From the NCBI RefSeq assembly GCF_001922575.1, contig NZ_MRCI01000001.1, positions 2,852,001-2,916,000 on the forward strand: a stretch of DNA of 64,000 bases, in the 5' to 3' direction. A program made the position numbers and the translations under genes. Shown piece after piece: positions 8,594 to 17,919 of this stretch. This DNA is from Neptunomonas phycophila (GTDB taxonomy: Bacteria; Pseudomonadota; Gammaproteobacteria; Pseudomonadales; Balneatricaceae). Position 1 is the first letter of the stretch; every line of letters starts with the position of its first letter. A model generated the notes under the pieces. The model was not told where the DNA came from. It did not search any database and worked only from the letters and a program-made list of their open reading frames with translations.

Positions 8594-9745
8594 ATGTTTG
8601 ATATCCATAACCGCCAGCCCGCAGAAGTGCAGGCCGTAAAAATGAATAAAATCGGCTTTTTGTTATTAGAAAATTTTACGATGATTGCTCTGGCATCAGC
8701 AGTAGAACCATTACGCATGGCAAATCAGCTTAGCGGTAAAGAGCTGTATACATGGCATACACTCACTGAAGACGGTAAGGCCGTCACGGCAAGTGATGGC
8801 ATTAGCATAACCCCTGATGGCTCGATGACCGACCCGCTTAACCTCGATACTATTATTGTCGTGGGTGGAGTTAATATCACCCGTAGCTACTCTCGACGTC
8901 AGGTGTCTTGGTTACAAAAAATGGGCCGTCGCGCTTGCAATGTGGGTGCAATTTGCACAGGGGCTTATGTTTTGGCTGATGCAGGTTTGCTAGATGGGTA
9001 TGACTGCAGCGCTCATTGGGAATGTATTGCTTCCTTACAAGAAAAATTCCAAAAAGTGCGCTGCACAAACCACCTCTTTGTTTTAGACCGCAACCGTATG
9101 ACATCGAGTGGCGGCACAGTCCCACTGGATATGATGCTTAACATGATCCAACGTGATTATGGGTATCAGCTTACGGCAGGTATCTCCGAAATGTTTATCT
9201 GTGACCGCGTGCGTAACCACGCAGACTACCAGCGCATACCACTTCGTTACGTTCTGGGCACCACTCAACCGAAGCTGGTTGAAGCCGTATCATTGATGGA
9301 AGCCAATTTAGAAGAAACAATCGAGTTAGATGAGTTAGCAGGGTACGTCGATTTATCACGTCGCCAGCTTGAACGCTTATTCCAGAAACATCTGCAATGT
9401 TCACCATCTAAATATTATCTAAAATTACGCCTATTACGTGCTCGCCAATTACTCAAGCAAACATCAATGTCAATTATTGAAATTGCTTCAGCTTGCGGTT
9501 TTGTTTCTACACCGCATTTCAGCAAATGCTACCGCGAGCATATTGGTCTACCACCGCGCGAAGAAAGAACCGGAGCTAAGAAAACCGATACTAGTGAAGT
9601 GAGCTTAACAGGCTCAATTACTCATATTGAAGCGGCACGCGAAGCACGACAATTTGAGCTAGCCCCAAAGGCGAGCTCGCATTCATTACATGCCTTAAAC
9701 GAGGCACGTTACGAACCTTCTTATGGATCAGTGGCCTTGCAGTAA
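8594..9745 (+). CDS. gbdR: GlxA/GbdR-type AraC-family regulator of betaine catabolism
   Basis: The N-terminal DJ-1/GATase1-like sensor domain (about residues 17-200) has a GAICTGAYVLADAGLLDG block. The C-terminal AraC domain has LAGYVDLSRRQLERLFQKHL and IIEIASACGFVSTPHFSKCYREHIGLPP. Architecture and length (383 residues) match Pseudomonas GbdR, which activates gbcAB, dgcAB and related genes in response to glycine betaine or dimethylglycine. The start is ATG 8594, with AGGAG at 8581-8585 spaced eight bases. The betaine genes it would control lie at 35-49 kb. A 70-residue tail of unknown role follows the DNA-binding domain. GbdR assignment rests on fold plus content of the window; another GlxA-type regulator is possible. 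Confidence 0.75.
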   Translation: MFDIHNRQPAEVQAVKMNKIGFLLLENFTMIALASAVEPLRMANQLSGKELYTWHTLTEDGKAVTASDGISITPDGSMTDPLNLDTIIVVGGVNITRSYSRRQVSWLQKMGRRACNVGAICTGAYVLADAGLLDGYDCSAHWECIASLQEKFQKVRCTNHLFVLDRNRMTSSGGTVPLDMMLNMIQRDYGYQLTAGISEMFICDRVRNHADYQRIPLRYVLGTTQPKLVEAVSLMEANLEETIELDELAGYVDLSRRQLERLFQKHLQCSPSKYYLKLRLLRARQLLKQTSMSIIEIASACGFVSTPHFSKCYREHIGLPPREERTGAKKTDTSEVSLTGSITHIEAAREARQFELAPKASSHSLHALNEARYEPSYGSVALQ

Positions 9746-10302
9746 AGACTCCTCGGAGGCCTCCCCCTTCAGCCCAGACAAGTACACTATGTTGATGTTG
9801 TATGGGCTCTTTATCGCCTAACTTTTAGACTTATTATCGCTTTTAACCACTGAGAGCACTCACCCCCCCTCTTTTCTAAACTTGGTATCCATTGTTTTTT
9901 AAGGCCGTAAATAAGACTCATACTATTGAGGTAGTATGATAATGTATACGCGGTAAGCCATGAGAGCCCTTTGTGGCGCCTGATCAGTGTAATGTGCCGT
10001 GCTCAACCATACAGATCATCTTTATTAACGCCATACACGTTAATGTATAGCTCCTTTAATGATTGAGACAAAAAGTTTTCCATGTTTTTTGCGCATTCAG
10101 TAAATCTTTTAGTTATGATCAGTGGCTCACAAGACGTCTTGTACATCCGTCTTTCCGAACAGTGTTTATTGATCCACGTATTGCTTTGAATACACGAAAG
10201 AGAAATAAGTTCTTATATTTATTAAAACCTTAAGCCCTTGATACTTTAGGGTCATCGAAGCACTATCAATTAAACTAAAGTCGAACCAAGACGTTTAGAT
10301 AT
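9746..10302. other. Long AT-rich intergenic region
   Basis: About 560 bases without a supported gene, between gbdR and the sensor kinase gene. It holds the palindrome GGAGGCCTCC near 9755 and the perfect 14-base palindrome ACAAGACGTCTTGT at 10129-10142. Otherwise no recognised element is seen. Confidence 0.5.
10129..10142. promoter_or_regulatory. Perfect 14-base palindrome, possible operator
   Basis: ACAAGACGTCTTGT is fully self-complementary, with no loop, and lies 160 bases upstream of the sensor kinase gene. This form suits a dimeric DNA-binding protein. No known consensus is assigned. Confidence 0.35.
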
Positions 10303-12675
10303 ATGTATCGGTTATTTAACAACAATGCACACTGTGCATTAATTAACATAAAGCAAGATTTAATCTTACAGGTGCTCTGTTCGGTTTCTCAGTGTTATTT
10401 GAGATCCGTGACGTGTCTATTGCTAACTATTGTTTTTTTTGCCGCTGCTGAAAAAAGCCACGCTGCAATTAAAACCATACCTCTCGATTCACTTGTTCAG
10501 CATTACGATTTAAATTCGGATCGTCGCAGCTCCGGCCTTTTTGTATGTCCTGAGACGTTAGATTATGCGCTTTTTCAAGACACGCAAAGAGCCCTGACTA
10601 ACACATTATCAACGACAACACTCCCAGATTTCAGACATGATAACCGGTACTGTTTTGTTGCAAAGCTTGTCAATAAAACCCACGAGAAAAATTGGGTACT
10701 GCATTTCAGCAATTTGTTCATCAATGATATTTCCGTTCTTATATATTCTATTAATGGTGAAAAAAAATATCACTCTAATCTTAGTAAAGGAGTCACTGAC
10801 GAAGCTTTAAATGTATTTGGAAGGGCTTTTTATATTGATCTTAATCCTAATGAGGATTACACCTTTATATTTGAACTAAAAAGCAATTCTTTGGTTTCAC
10901 CGCCCTATTTTTCAATCATGACCGAGCCTTCATATCACCAATGGTCCTATACCATTGGGCTAACATTTAATCTAGCCGTTGGCGTTGTGCTAGGTTTTAT
11001 TTTAATGGCTTTTCTTAGCGCGAGCGTAATGAAAGATATAACTTTTTTTTGGTTCGGCTTTTCATCTTTATTGATGTTAGTATTTTTTACCATACGCAGT
11101 CACATCGGTGTTTATCTTTTACAAGGCACTGAAGAGCTACCATCGTGGATATGGGGTTGGGCTTCACTAACCTCCATGAGCATTCTTCTTTTTGTACGGT
11201 CCTTTCTTTCTATAAAAAAAGAGAATAAATACGTAGCCGACCTTATAATTAAGACTGTAGTATTTAGTTACATGATGGTTTTCGGTCTAAGCTTTTTCTT
11301 AGATCGACATGATAATATTATTCTTTATTTAGTATGTTCAATTATCATGTCTTTAGTCATTTTTTATGCAGGATTTTCGAACGGCCACAAATTAAAAGGA
11401 TATTACCTTTTATTTATTCTTGGATGGCTTCCACTTTTTTATTCCTTTGCAAGTATTGCTTTTATCTTAACCTCCGAGCCCGGTCTATATGATAACACCC
11501 TCTCCTACAGTGTTATTTTTGAGCCCTTTCTACAAATTATTCATATGATTATTCATTTCATGGCTTTGCTGATGCGAATCGTTGATTTGAAAAAGAAAAA
11601 ATATCAGGCAGAGATGAAAAGTGAAGCCAAGTCTCAGTTTCTAGCGACTGTTAGCCACGATCTAAGACAGCCTCTGCACAGCATGAGTTTGTTCGTATCC
11701 TTGTTGGATGAACATATAAAAAGTGAAAATGGTAAAGTGATTTTAGCAAAAGTTTCAGGTTTACAATTTTTAATGAGTAAATCTTTTAATCAACTGATGG
11801 ATATTAGTAAGCTAGAATCTGGGCTCGTTAAATCGGACAATGAATGGATTGATTTACACCTCTTTACAGACAAACTACGACAAGAATTTTCCCATCAAGC
11901 TAGCCTTAAGGGGCTATCACTGCGCTTTCATGTTACTAAGCAAGCGATATGTACTGATATTCAACACCTTGAAAGAATACTTCGTAATTTAATTTCAAAT
12001 GCCATTAAATATACCGAACGCGGAGGTGTATTAATTGCCTTTCGTGCTCACCGAACTGGCTTGTTAATACAGGTTTGGGATACCGGTCGCGGAATCAGGA
12101 TAGAGGATCAAAGTCGTATTTTTGATCTCTATCAACGTGGACAAGAAACGAAAAGCAACCAATCCGGCATGGGCATAGGTTTAGCTATAGTCAAGCAACT
12201 GGTAGACGTTTTAGGGGCAGAGATTATCGTGCGCTCTAAGCCGTGTAAGGGTTCGGTTTTCAGCATATCGTTACCCGTGAAAGCGGAACATGCTGCAGAA
12301 CACTCTGGTAATAATGACATGGAAAAATCACTGCGTTGGATAGCTGAGTTTTCAGGTCATACGCTTTGTGATCAAGTAACTGAGCAGATGAGCCGCTGGG
12401 GCTATAAGGTAGAGACGCACAGCCCAAAAGATGACAATGCAGATGTAATCGTCCATTTAATTGATATTACCTGCTTCTCCGATCTTTCAGCGCTCATGCA
12501 TTACAAGGATAAGCCCAACTTGCATATTGTTATTGGCTTTCTCAATCAAAATTGTTTAGAGCTGATAAACCGGCCCATAAAAAACAATATCTATCTTCTG
12601 CCTGCCCACTATCAAGCAGCACAACTACGCTCGTTGGCACGGTTCATTATGAAAGAATATGCCAAACACAGCTGA
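10303..12675 (+). CDS. 7TMR-DISM sensor histidine kinase
   Basis: A 790-residue membrane kinase. The N-terminus has a hydrophobic signal or first helix (about residues 35-55) and a periplasmic beta-rich 7TMR-DISMED2-like domain (about 60-205). Seven membrane helices follow (about 215-430). The HisKA domain has SHDLRQPLHSMS with H452. The HATPase domain has NLISNAIKYTERG (N box), DTGRGI (G1) and GMGIGLAIVKQL (G2). The last 110 residues look like a degenerate receiver without an obvious acidic pocket. The LuxR-type response regulator at 13989 is the probable partner, with the crystallin/pore-former gene between them. The gene is noticeably AT-rich beside its neighbours, which hints at transfer. 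Confidence 0.88.
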   Translation: MYRLFNNNAHCALINIKQDLILQVLCSVSQCYLRSVTCLLLTIVFFAAAEKSHAAIKTIPLDSLVQHYDLNSDRRSSGLFVCPETLDYALFQDTQRALTNTLSTTTLPDFRHDNRYCFVAKLVNKTHEKNWVLHFSNLFINDISVLIYSINGEKKYHSNLSKGVTDEALNVFGRAFYIDLNPNEDYTFIFELKSNSLVSPPYFSIMTEPSYHQWSYTIGLTFNLAVGVVLGFILMAFLSASVMKDITFFWFGFSSLLMLVFFTIRSHIGVYLLQGTEELPSWIWGWASLTSMSILLFVRSFLSIKKENKYVADLIIKTVVFSYMMVFGLSFFLDRHDNIILYLVCSIIMSLVIFYAGFSNGHKLKGYYLLFILGWLPLFYSFASIAFILTSEPGLYDNTLSYSVIFEPFLQIIHMIIHFMALLMRIVDLKKKKYQAEMKSEAKSQFLATVSHDLRQPLHSMSLFVSLLDEHIKSENGKVILAKVSGLQFLMSKSFNQLMDISKLESGLVKSDNEWIDLHLFTDKLRQEFSHQASLKGLSLRFHVTKQAICTDIQHLERILRNLISNAIKYTERGGVLIAFRAHRTGLLIQVWDTGRGIRIEDQSRIFDLYQRGQETKSNQSGMGIGLAIVKQLVDVLGAEIIVRSKPCKGSVFSISLPVKAEHAAEHSGNNDMEKSLRWIAEFSGHTLCDQVTEQMSRWGYKVETHSPKDDNADVIVHLIDITCFSDLSALMHYKDKPNLHIVIGFLNQNCLELINRPIKNNIYLLPAHYQAAQLRSLARFIMKEYAKHS

Positions 12676-12816
12676 TCACTACAGATAAAGCGATGGATAA
12701 CATCCCCCCCATCTGGCGGGTACCTTTAGTGGATTTGAATTCTTACTATGAAATCTCATTATTTATATCAATAGCTCGGCAGAATCTATGAGCGCATGCT
12801 TAAGAGAGATTTAAAA

Positions 12817-13875
12817 ATGAGTATTACTATTTATCAACATGTAGATTTCAAAGGAAAAAAAGCAGTATTAGCTGAAGATGAATATCCAACCAGTCAAATA
12901 GGAAACGACCAAATAAGTTCGGTAAAAATCCCAGAGGGCTTTTATGCTATGTTCTATAAAGATTCTGGATTTCGTGGGCCTAAAATGGTTTTGTTTGAAG
13001 GTGATTACTCTTCCTTGCCCGGTTGGAACGATAAAATCAGCTCTATTAAAGTACTTAAGCAAAATTCAAACATTGACCCTTTAGTTACATTTTACGAAAA
13101 CAATCATTTCAAAGGATACAAACAAAGCTTAGCGGGCATAGGACAGGAAACAAGCTACCCGAGCCCATTTTTAAAACATGATGCTATTTCCTCGTTAAAA
13201 ATTCCTGAAGGGGTACGTGTGGTTTTGTATGAACACAGCAAATTTGGCGGTAAATCTTTAGAATTAGGTCCTGGCGATCACCCCAGTCTTAAAGTGTATG
13301 GATTCAATGATATTGCATCGAGCGTGAAATTAATCCGGTCTGACTTAGAGCTGGTAAACATTAAATATGACAACGAGGTTACGACGCCTGCAGGCGAGCC
13401 TATTGGTATCGAAGGGCGTGTAGTTTCAGACTCCAGCCAAGAACAAAGCTATGCGTTAAACCTAACTAAAGAGATTGAATCTTCAATAACACGGTCTTGG
13501 AGTGAAACAACCCTTGTTGGTCTAGAAGTCAGTGTAACCACTGGGGTAGAAGCCGAAGTTGGTTTGATTACAACATCTGCATCCACAACGATCAGCACAA
13601 AACTAGAGCAGTCATTCACCATAGGCGAAGAAGAAACCCATTCGGAGGTATCTACTTTTGGACAGGTTCTGACTGTATCGTTAGCGCCTTTTCATGTGGG
13701 TGAGGGTTTGATCATATTAACGCCTCAACGAAAAAAAATAGATGCCACCTATACATTTCGTGTTGTTGGTACCGATCGCTTAGTAGAGCAGGCCGCAACC
13801 ATTTTAATAGATGATTTTCAACAAGGGGAAGCGACAATAACCACTCGCCCCATCGAGACCGGCGAAGTCTTTTGA
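12817..13875 (+). CDS. Beta/gamma-crystallin protein with aerolysin-like pore-forming C-terminus
   Basis: Residues 1-175 hold four crystallin Greek keys, each ending in the calcium-binding signature N/D-D-x-x-S-S: N30-DQISS, N71-DKISS, H121-DAISS and N164-DIASS. Residues 180-352 contain long Ser/Thr-rich alternating strands (ITRSWSETTLVGLEVSVTTG, TTSASTTISTKLEQSFTIG) characteristic of aerolysin/ETX-MTX2 beta-pore formers. The same fusion is known in animal beta/gamma-crystallin-aerolysin toxins. There is no signal peptide, so release would need lysis or another route. The ATG at 12817 has AGAGAG eight bases upstream; the ATG at 12796 lacks such a site. The gene lies between a sensor kinase and a response regulator. 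The crystallin half is certain; the pore-forming call is from pattern only. Confidence 0.75.
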   Translation: MSITIYQHVDFKGKKAVLAEDEYPTSQIGNDQISSVKIPEGFYAMFYKDSGFRGPKMVLFEGDYSSLPGWNDKISSIKVLKQNSNIDPLVTFYENNHFKGYKQSLAGIGQETSYPSPFLKHDAISSLKIPEGVRVVLYEHSKFGGKSLELGPGDHPSLKVYGFNDIASSVKLIRSDLELVNIKYDNEVTTPAGEPIGIEGRVVSDSSQEQSYALNLTKEIESSITRSWSETTLVGLEVSVTTGVEAEVGLITTSASTTISTKLEQSFTIGEEETHSEVSTFGQVLTVSLAPFHVGEGLIILTPQRKKIDATYTFRVVGTDRLVEQAATILIDDFQQGEATITTRPIETGEVF

Positions 13876-13882
13876 TGTAGGT

Positions 13883-13921
13883 TATCAGTGTGGATCTGCT
13901 CACCGCAGGTTGGCACTGATA
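13883..13921 (+). other. Imperfect hairpin between pore-former gene and response regulator
   Basis: TATCAGTG (13883-13890) pairs with CACTGATA (13914-13921), and CTGC pairs with GCAG inside a symmetric five-by-five internal loop. No U-run follows, so it may be an mRNA-stabilising or attenuating hairpin rather than a simple terminator. Confidence 0.45.
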
Positions 13922-13988
13922 CTCCTAAGAGCGCCAACAAGTATATAACTTATTTAGCGCCCGATACCGCTTTAATGGATGACTTGGT

Positions 13989-14609
13989 ATGCAGTTATAT
14001 AAGCGATTTCTCATAGCCGAAGATCACGAAATGTATCGTGATGGCTTAAAACAGTTAATAAACGAACTGTATCCACAAGCACATATTCACACGGCGGGTA
14101 ATTTCTCGGCAGCATTGGATACCTTAGCTGGTTATTCTGACTGGACGCTACTCATGCTCGATATTCGTATGCCTGATATTAAAAACCTAGATGGCCTCGA
14201 TCTTATCCGCAAGCGCTACCCTACGTTAGTTATTGCTGTGATTTCGACACTAGATTTTGAAGTCAGTATTCGTCAGATGATTGATTTAGGGGCTAACGGT
14301 TTCATCACCAAATCAACATCTAAAGAAGCGATGAAAAAGGCCATTATAGATATTTTAGAGGGCGAGATCGTCATTCTGTCAGACACACAAGGCAGTGATT
14401 GTGTCTATTTCACGGCCCAACAGATGGCCACCCTGCAAGGCATGGCTCAGGGACTTTCTAATAAAGAGATCGCAAGACAACTGGGAGTCTCCCCCTTAAC
14501 TGTAAAAGAGTATGTCTCTGTGATATTGGAGCGACTCATGGCAAAAAATCGTACTGAAGCCGTCTTGATTGCCCAAAAAAGAGGCTTTTTATTGGATCAT
14601 CTTATGTAA
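13989..14609 (+). CDS. NarL/LuxR-type response regulator
   Basis: A 206-residue two-domain regulator. The receiver starts with FLIAEDHEMYRDGL (acidic pocket) and has phospho-acceptor D58 in LMLDIRMPD. The C-terminal LuxR helix-turn-helix reads GLSNKEIARQLGVSPLTVKEYVSVILERL. It is probably phosphorylated by the kinase encoded at 10303 and would bind DNA as a dimer. The natural hypothesis is that it controls the pore-former gene immediately upstream. It follows that gene by 113 bases that contain a hairpin. Confidence 0.9.
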   Translation: MQLYKRFLIAEDHEMYRDGLKQLINELYPQAHIHTAGNFSAALDTLAGYSDWTLLMLDIRMPDIKNLDGLDLIRKRYPTLVIAVISTLDFEVSIRQMIDLGANGFITKSTSKEAMKKAIIDILEGEIVILSDTQGSDCVYFTAQQMATLQGMAQGLSNKEIARQLGVSPLTVKEYVSVILERLMAKNRTEAVLIAQKRGFLLDHLM

Positions 14610-14737
14610 CCTATTAAAAATCCAAAATAACTCAGCGGAATGGTCTGCTTTCTATCTCCAGCCTCAGTCAAGCCTGCGTTTTGTGCCCTATCCTTTCTAA
14701 TGCTCATTCAACGGATCTCAATGCAATATGCGATTTA

Positions 14738-15091
14738 CTACTTTTTAATCCACCAACGACCGTCTTGATAAACCATGCCAACGTGAGCGTTTGGCACCCA
14801 GTTTGACAGTACTGAGCGGCCTGCTAATTGGCCTTCTTCAATGTGTATAGTGACATCCGGCTTTTCTGGCAGTGGTTTCAATTCTTTTAAAACACTTCTC
14901 ATTTCTTTTAGAAAATTTTCTTGATCCTTAGCGACAACATATTGATTAGCCAGTTTGTAATCCTGTTGGGCTAATGCTTGCCAAAAAGCGGTAGCGACAT
15001 CCATCGGGTTTTCATGATTCATATCATCTGCACTCAACTGAGTAATAACGAAACTGAGAAAAAAAGCCATGAGTCCTTGTTTTACTAACAT
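14738..15091 (-). CDS. Small secreted DUF4878/NTF2-like protein
   Basis: From the ATG at 15091 (AAGG six bases upstream) the product is 117 residues. A signal peptide (MLVKQGLMAFFLSFVITQLSA) precedes a short alpha+beta domain that begins with NPMDVATAFWQALAQQDYKLANQYV and ends with GRWWIKK. This is the usual layout of small periplasmic NTF2-like or DUF4878 lipoprotein relatives, although there is no lipobox cysteine. No operon partner. Function unknown. Confidence 0.65.
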   Translation of the reverse strand: MLVKQGLMAFFLSFVITQLSADDMNHENPMDVATAFWQALAQQDYKLANQYVVAKDQENFLKEMRSVLKELKPLPEKPDVTIHIEEGQLAGRSVLSNWVPNAHVGMVYQDGRWWIKK

Positions 15092-15309
15092 ATCAAGCCT
15101 TGTACATTCATAGTTATAGTAAGTAAAAAACAACGGGGTTAATTTATTAGTATCTAATATGTATTACAAGAACCGTATGATTTAGCTCGCCAATAAATAG
15201 ACCTTATTATTTAAAATAATAATATTGCTTATTCACAAGAAACGGATAGCAATTTTCTCCTCCATAGCGTTTCATTAAGCTTATTACTGACTAAGCTATG
15301 TGATCACTT

Positions 15310-16158
15310 ATGCCCACTACCGAGAGTATCATTACCGTAGCTCGACACATCGAAGCTCACGCTAACGAAAAACTACCGCTAACACGACTCGCTCAACTGG
15401 CGCACTTATCGCCGTCACATTTCCAGCGGCTATTTACCGCGACCCTGGGTGTTTCACCTAAAGAATATCAAGATGCCATTCGCATGGAGTTGTTTAAGTC
15501 GTTGCTGAAAACTGAGCCAACGGTGACGGATGCTATATTTGCAGCAGGCTTTAGCTCTGTAAGCCGACTCTACGGTGAAGCCTCTCGCCAAATGGGTATG
15601 ACTCCCAGCTCGTATAAAGACGGCGGAACAGGCGAAGTAATCAGCTATGCTTTTCGCGACTCTTCGTTAGGTTTGCTGTTGATGGCTGCAACGCAAAAGG
15701 GCGTCTGTTATACGGCTTTTGGAGAGAGCGAGTCTACCTTATTCGATGAGCTGGTTAACGAATTTCCCCAGGCGAGCTTCATCCCATCAACAGCCTATGC
15801 TTCTCGCGAGCTTGATGATTGGATAGACGCTCTGAATCAACATTTAGCAAGCCAAGCCCCCTTGCCCTCCATCCCTCTGGACATGAGAGGCACAGCATTT
15901 CAGATCAAAGTGTGGAAGTATCTCACTCGTATCCCGGCTGGCGTTTCTATCAGTTATTCAGAACTAGCGACTCACATTGGTAACCCCAAAGCCTTCAGGG
16001 CCGCCGCATCGGCGTGTGGGGCTAATCGGATTGGCGTACTTATTCCTTGCCATCGGGTGTTACGCGGTGACGGTAACCTAGGCGGATTCCGTTGGGGGCT
16101 AACTCGCAAGCAAGCATTATTGAATGCTGAGAAGGGACTTTCAGAAGCCGCGAAATAA
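15310..16158 (+). CDS. Ada-like AraC / methylated-DNA-protein cysteine methyltransferase
   Basis: The N-terminal AraC-type helix-turn-helix (about residues 10-105: LARLAQLAHLSPSHFQRLF, VTDAIFAAGFSSVSRLY) is fused to an O6-alkylguanine-DNA alkyltransferase domain (about 115-280). The acceptor motif is IPCHRVLRGDGNLGGFRWG. The N-terminal zinc-cysteine domain of classic Ada, which senses methyl phosphotriesters, is absent. The protein therefore repairs O6-methylguanine and may regulate by a different input. Monocistronic. Confidence 0.9.
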   Translation: MPTTESIITVARHIEAHANEKLPLTRLAQLAHLSPSHFQRLFTATLGVSPKEYQDAIRMELFKSLLKTEPTVTDAIFAAGFSSVSRLYGEASRQMGMTPSSYKDGGTGEVISYAFRDSSLGLLLMAATQKGVCYTAFGESESTLFDELVNEFPQASFIPSTAYASRELDDWIDALNQHLASQAPLPSIPLDMRGTAFQIKVWKYLTRIPAGVSISYSELATHIGNPKAFRAAASACGANRIGVLIPCHRVLRGDGNLGGFRWGLTRKQALLNAEKGLSEAAK

Positions 16159-16264
16159 CGAAACTCACTATTGCAGCTTTGTCGGTAGCCTCATGATTAT
16201 CCTGCGCATACACTGAATCTTTTTGACTCGTCATTCCGCGTTGATTTCGCGTTCTAGGATATAC

Positions 16265-17677
16265 ATGAGCACACCCAAAAATTCTCTAACATCCGCTGGG
16301 CTAGCCCTGTTGTTAGGTGGTCAGATTTTACCCGTAATCGACTTTTCTATCGTTAATGTTGCGCTGGAATCCATCGCCGCTTCATTAGATGCCAACCATG
16401 TAGAGTTAGAATTAATGGTGGCCGTGTACGGTGTATTTTTTGCGGTCTGCTTAGCCATGGGTGGGCGTTTAGGAGATCGCTATGGTCGCCGCACCTTAAT
16501 GAGCATAGGTGTGCTCATCTTTGGCGTTTCATCCCTAGCCTGCGGGCTCGCTCCTAACATGTTAACCCTACTGATTGCCCGCGCTGTTCAGGGGGTTGGT
16601 GCCGCCATGATGGTTCCGCAAATCTTGTCGACTATTCATGTTTGCTTAACCGGCCGATCGCACTCACGCGCACTCGGTTATTACAGTGCCATTGGCGGCT
16701 TATCCTTCGTCACCGGCCAAGTACTAGGCGGCTGGTTAGTATCTGCCGATCTGTTTGGATTAGGCTGGCGCAATGTATTCTTAGTGAACATCCCTGTATG
16801 CCTACTCATTTTGTCATTATCAGGCTCACTTATTCCAAATACCTTTTCGGAAAAAGCCTCCAGCGTTGATAAACTGGGCACCACGCTATTAGCTGCCGCT
16901 ATTTTATGCTTGCTCATCCCTGTGTCGTTAGGCCCTCTCTTTGAGTGGTCTTGGCCACTTATTGCTGTCCTGATGATGGTCATTCCGTTATTCATTTTGC
17001 TCTGGAAAGCCGAGCAGCGTATTGAGCTAAAAGGAAGCGCCCCCTTAATACCGCCGCGCTTATTGCGCTTACGCTCTATCCAATTCGGTTTAGTCTTATG
17101 CGTTTTGTTTGTGTCATGTTGGAGCGGCTATATGTTTTCGGTCGCTCTCACTTTACAAAGCGGGCTAGGACTTACACCACTTCAATCAGGTAACACGTTT
17201 ATTGGAATGGGCTTATGCTATTTTGTAGGGTCATTGATTAGCGCACGGGTAACCGCTGTTTTTGGACAAATGAATACCTTGCTACTCGGCTGCGGCATTC
17301 AAATACCGGGCTTGTTAGGTTTGATCATCAGTTTCCACTGGTTTTGGCCAACGGTTCAACCTATACACTTACTAGCCGCCACTATGCTCATTGGTTTTGG
17401 CCAGTCATTTATTGTCAGTAGCTTTTTCAGAATTTCATTGTCAGAAGTACCAGCCGAAGATGCAGGCAGTGGCAGCGCAATGCTAACCACTGTGCAACAA
17501 TCTGCATTCGGACTCGGCGCCGCCTTGCTAGGCACAGTGATGTACGAAGTGCTCAAAACCACTGATAACTATTTAGCGGCAATCACTGGGGCTCTTGTCA
17601 CCGAAATCGGCATCATGATCGCCGTGGTCATTTTGGCTCTGATCTATCGCAGCTATTTGAAACGTCGAGCCGTTTAA
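16265..17677 (+). CDS. MFS drug/efflux transporter, DHA2 (14-helix) type
   Basis: 470 residues from the ATG at 16265, which AGGA precedes by six bases. The MFS loop signature GGRLGDRYGRRTLM lies after the second helix, and motif C-like GYYSAIGGLSFVTGQVLGGWLV follows. The hydrophobic profile gives about 14 segments, as in EmrB/QacA proton antiporters. No membrane fusion partner is adjacent. Substrate unknown. The convergent small membrane gene overlaps its last four bases. Confidence 0.87.
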   Translation: MSTPKNSLTSAGLALLLGGQILPVIDFSIVNVALESIAASLDANHVELELMVAVYGVFFAVCLAMGGRLGDRYGRRTLMSIGVLIFGVSSLACGLAPNMLTLLIARAVQGVGAAMMVPQILSTIHVCLTGRSHSRALGYYSAIGGLSFVTGQVLGGWLVSADLFGLGWRNVFLVNIPVCLLILSLSGSLIPNTFSEKASSVDKLGTTLLAAAILCLLIPVSLGPLFEWSWPLIAVLMMVIPLFILLWKAEQRIELKGSAPLIPPRLLRLRSIQFGLVLCVLFVSCWSGYMFSVALTLQSGLGLTPLQSGNTFIGMGLCYFVGSLISARVTAVFGQMNTLLLGCGIQIPGLLGLIISFHWFWPTVQPIHLLAATMLIGFGQSFIVSSFFRISLSEVPAEDAGSGSAMLTTVQQSAFGLGAALLGTVMYEVLKTTDNYLAAITGALVTEIGIMIAVVILALIYRSYLKRRAV

Positions 17678-17919
17678 ATAAATCGCTTAACGAGCATGTA
17701 TAGCACGAGCAATGGTAAGAAGACGCTACCAAAAACGACGGCCGCTTCTAAATCAGCAATCGACTCTTGTGAACTAATACCCAGCCATTCAGATAACGAG
17801 ACCCAATAACCTTCTAACGTTAATGGGTAAGCATCTGGGTTTTTAATAAACCATCGAGTTATGAATAAACTGACAACCACAATCAGCAGGATGATAATAG
17901 GCGCTGTAATCCGTTTCAT
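17674..17919 (-). CDS. Small two-helix membrane protein
   Basis: An 81-residue protein with two hydrophobic segments (about residues 6-24 and 60-78) and a polar segment between them. It is coupled by an ATGA overlap to a 27-residue reading frame immediately upstream. No family is recognised. Confidence 0.6.
   Translation of the reverse strand: MKRITAPIIILLIVVVSLFITRWFIKNPDAYPLTLEGYWVSLSEWLGISSQESIADLEAAVVFGSVFLPLLVLYMLVKRFI

Noticed and set aside
12552-12791. 79-residue reading frame overlapping the end of the sensor kinase gene
   Set aside because: Mostly inside the kinase gene in another frame, no ribosome-binding site, composition not protein-like.
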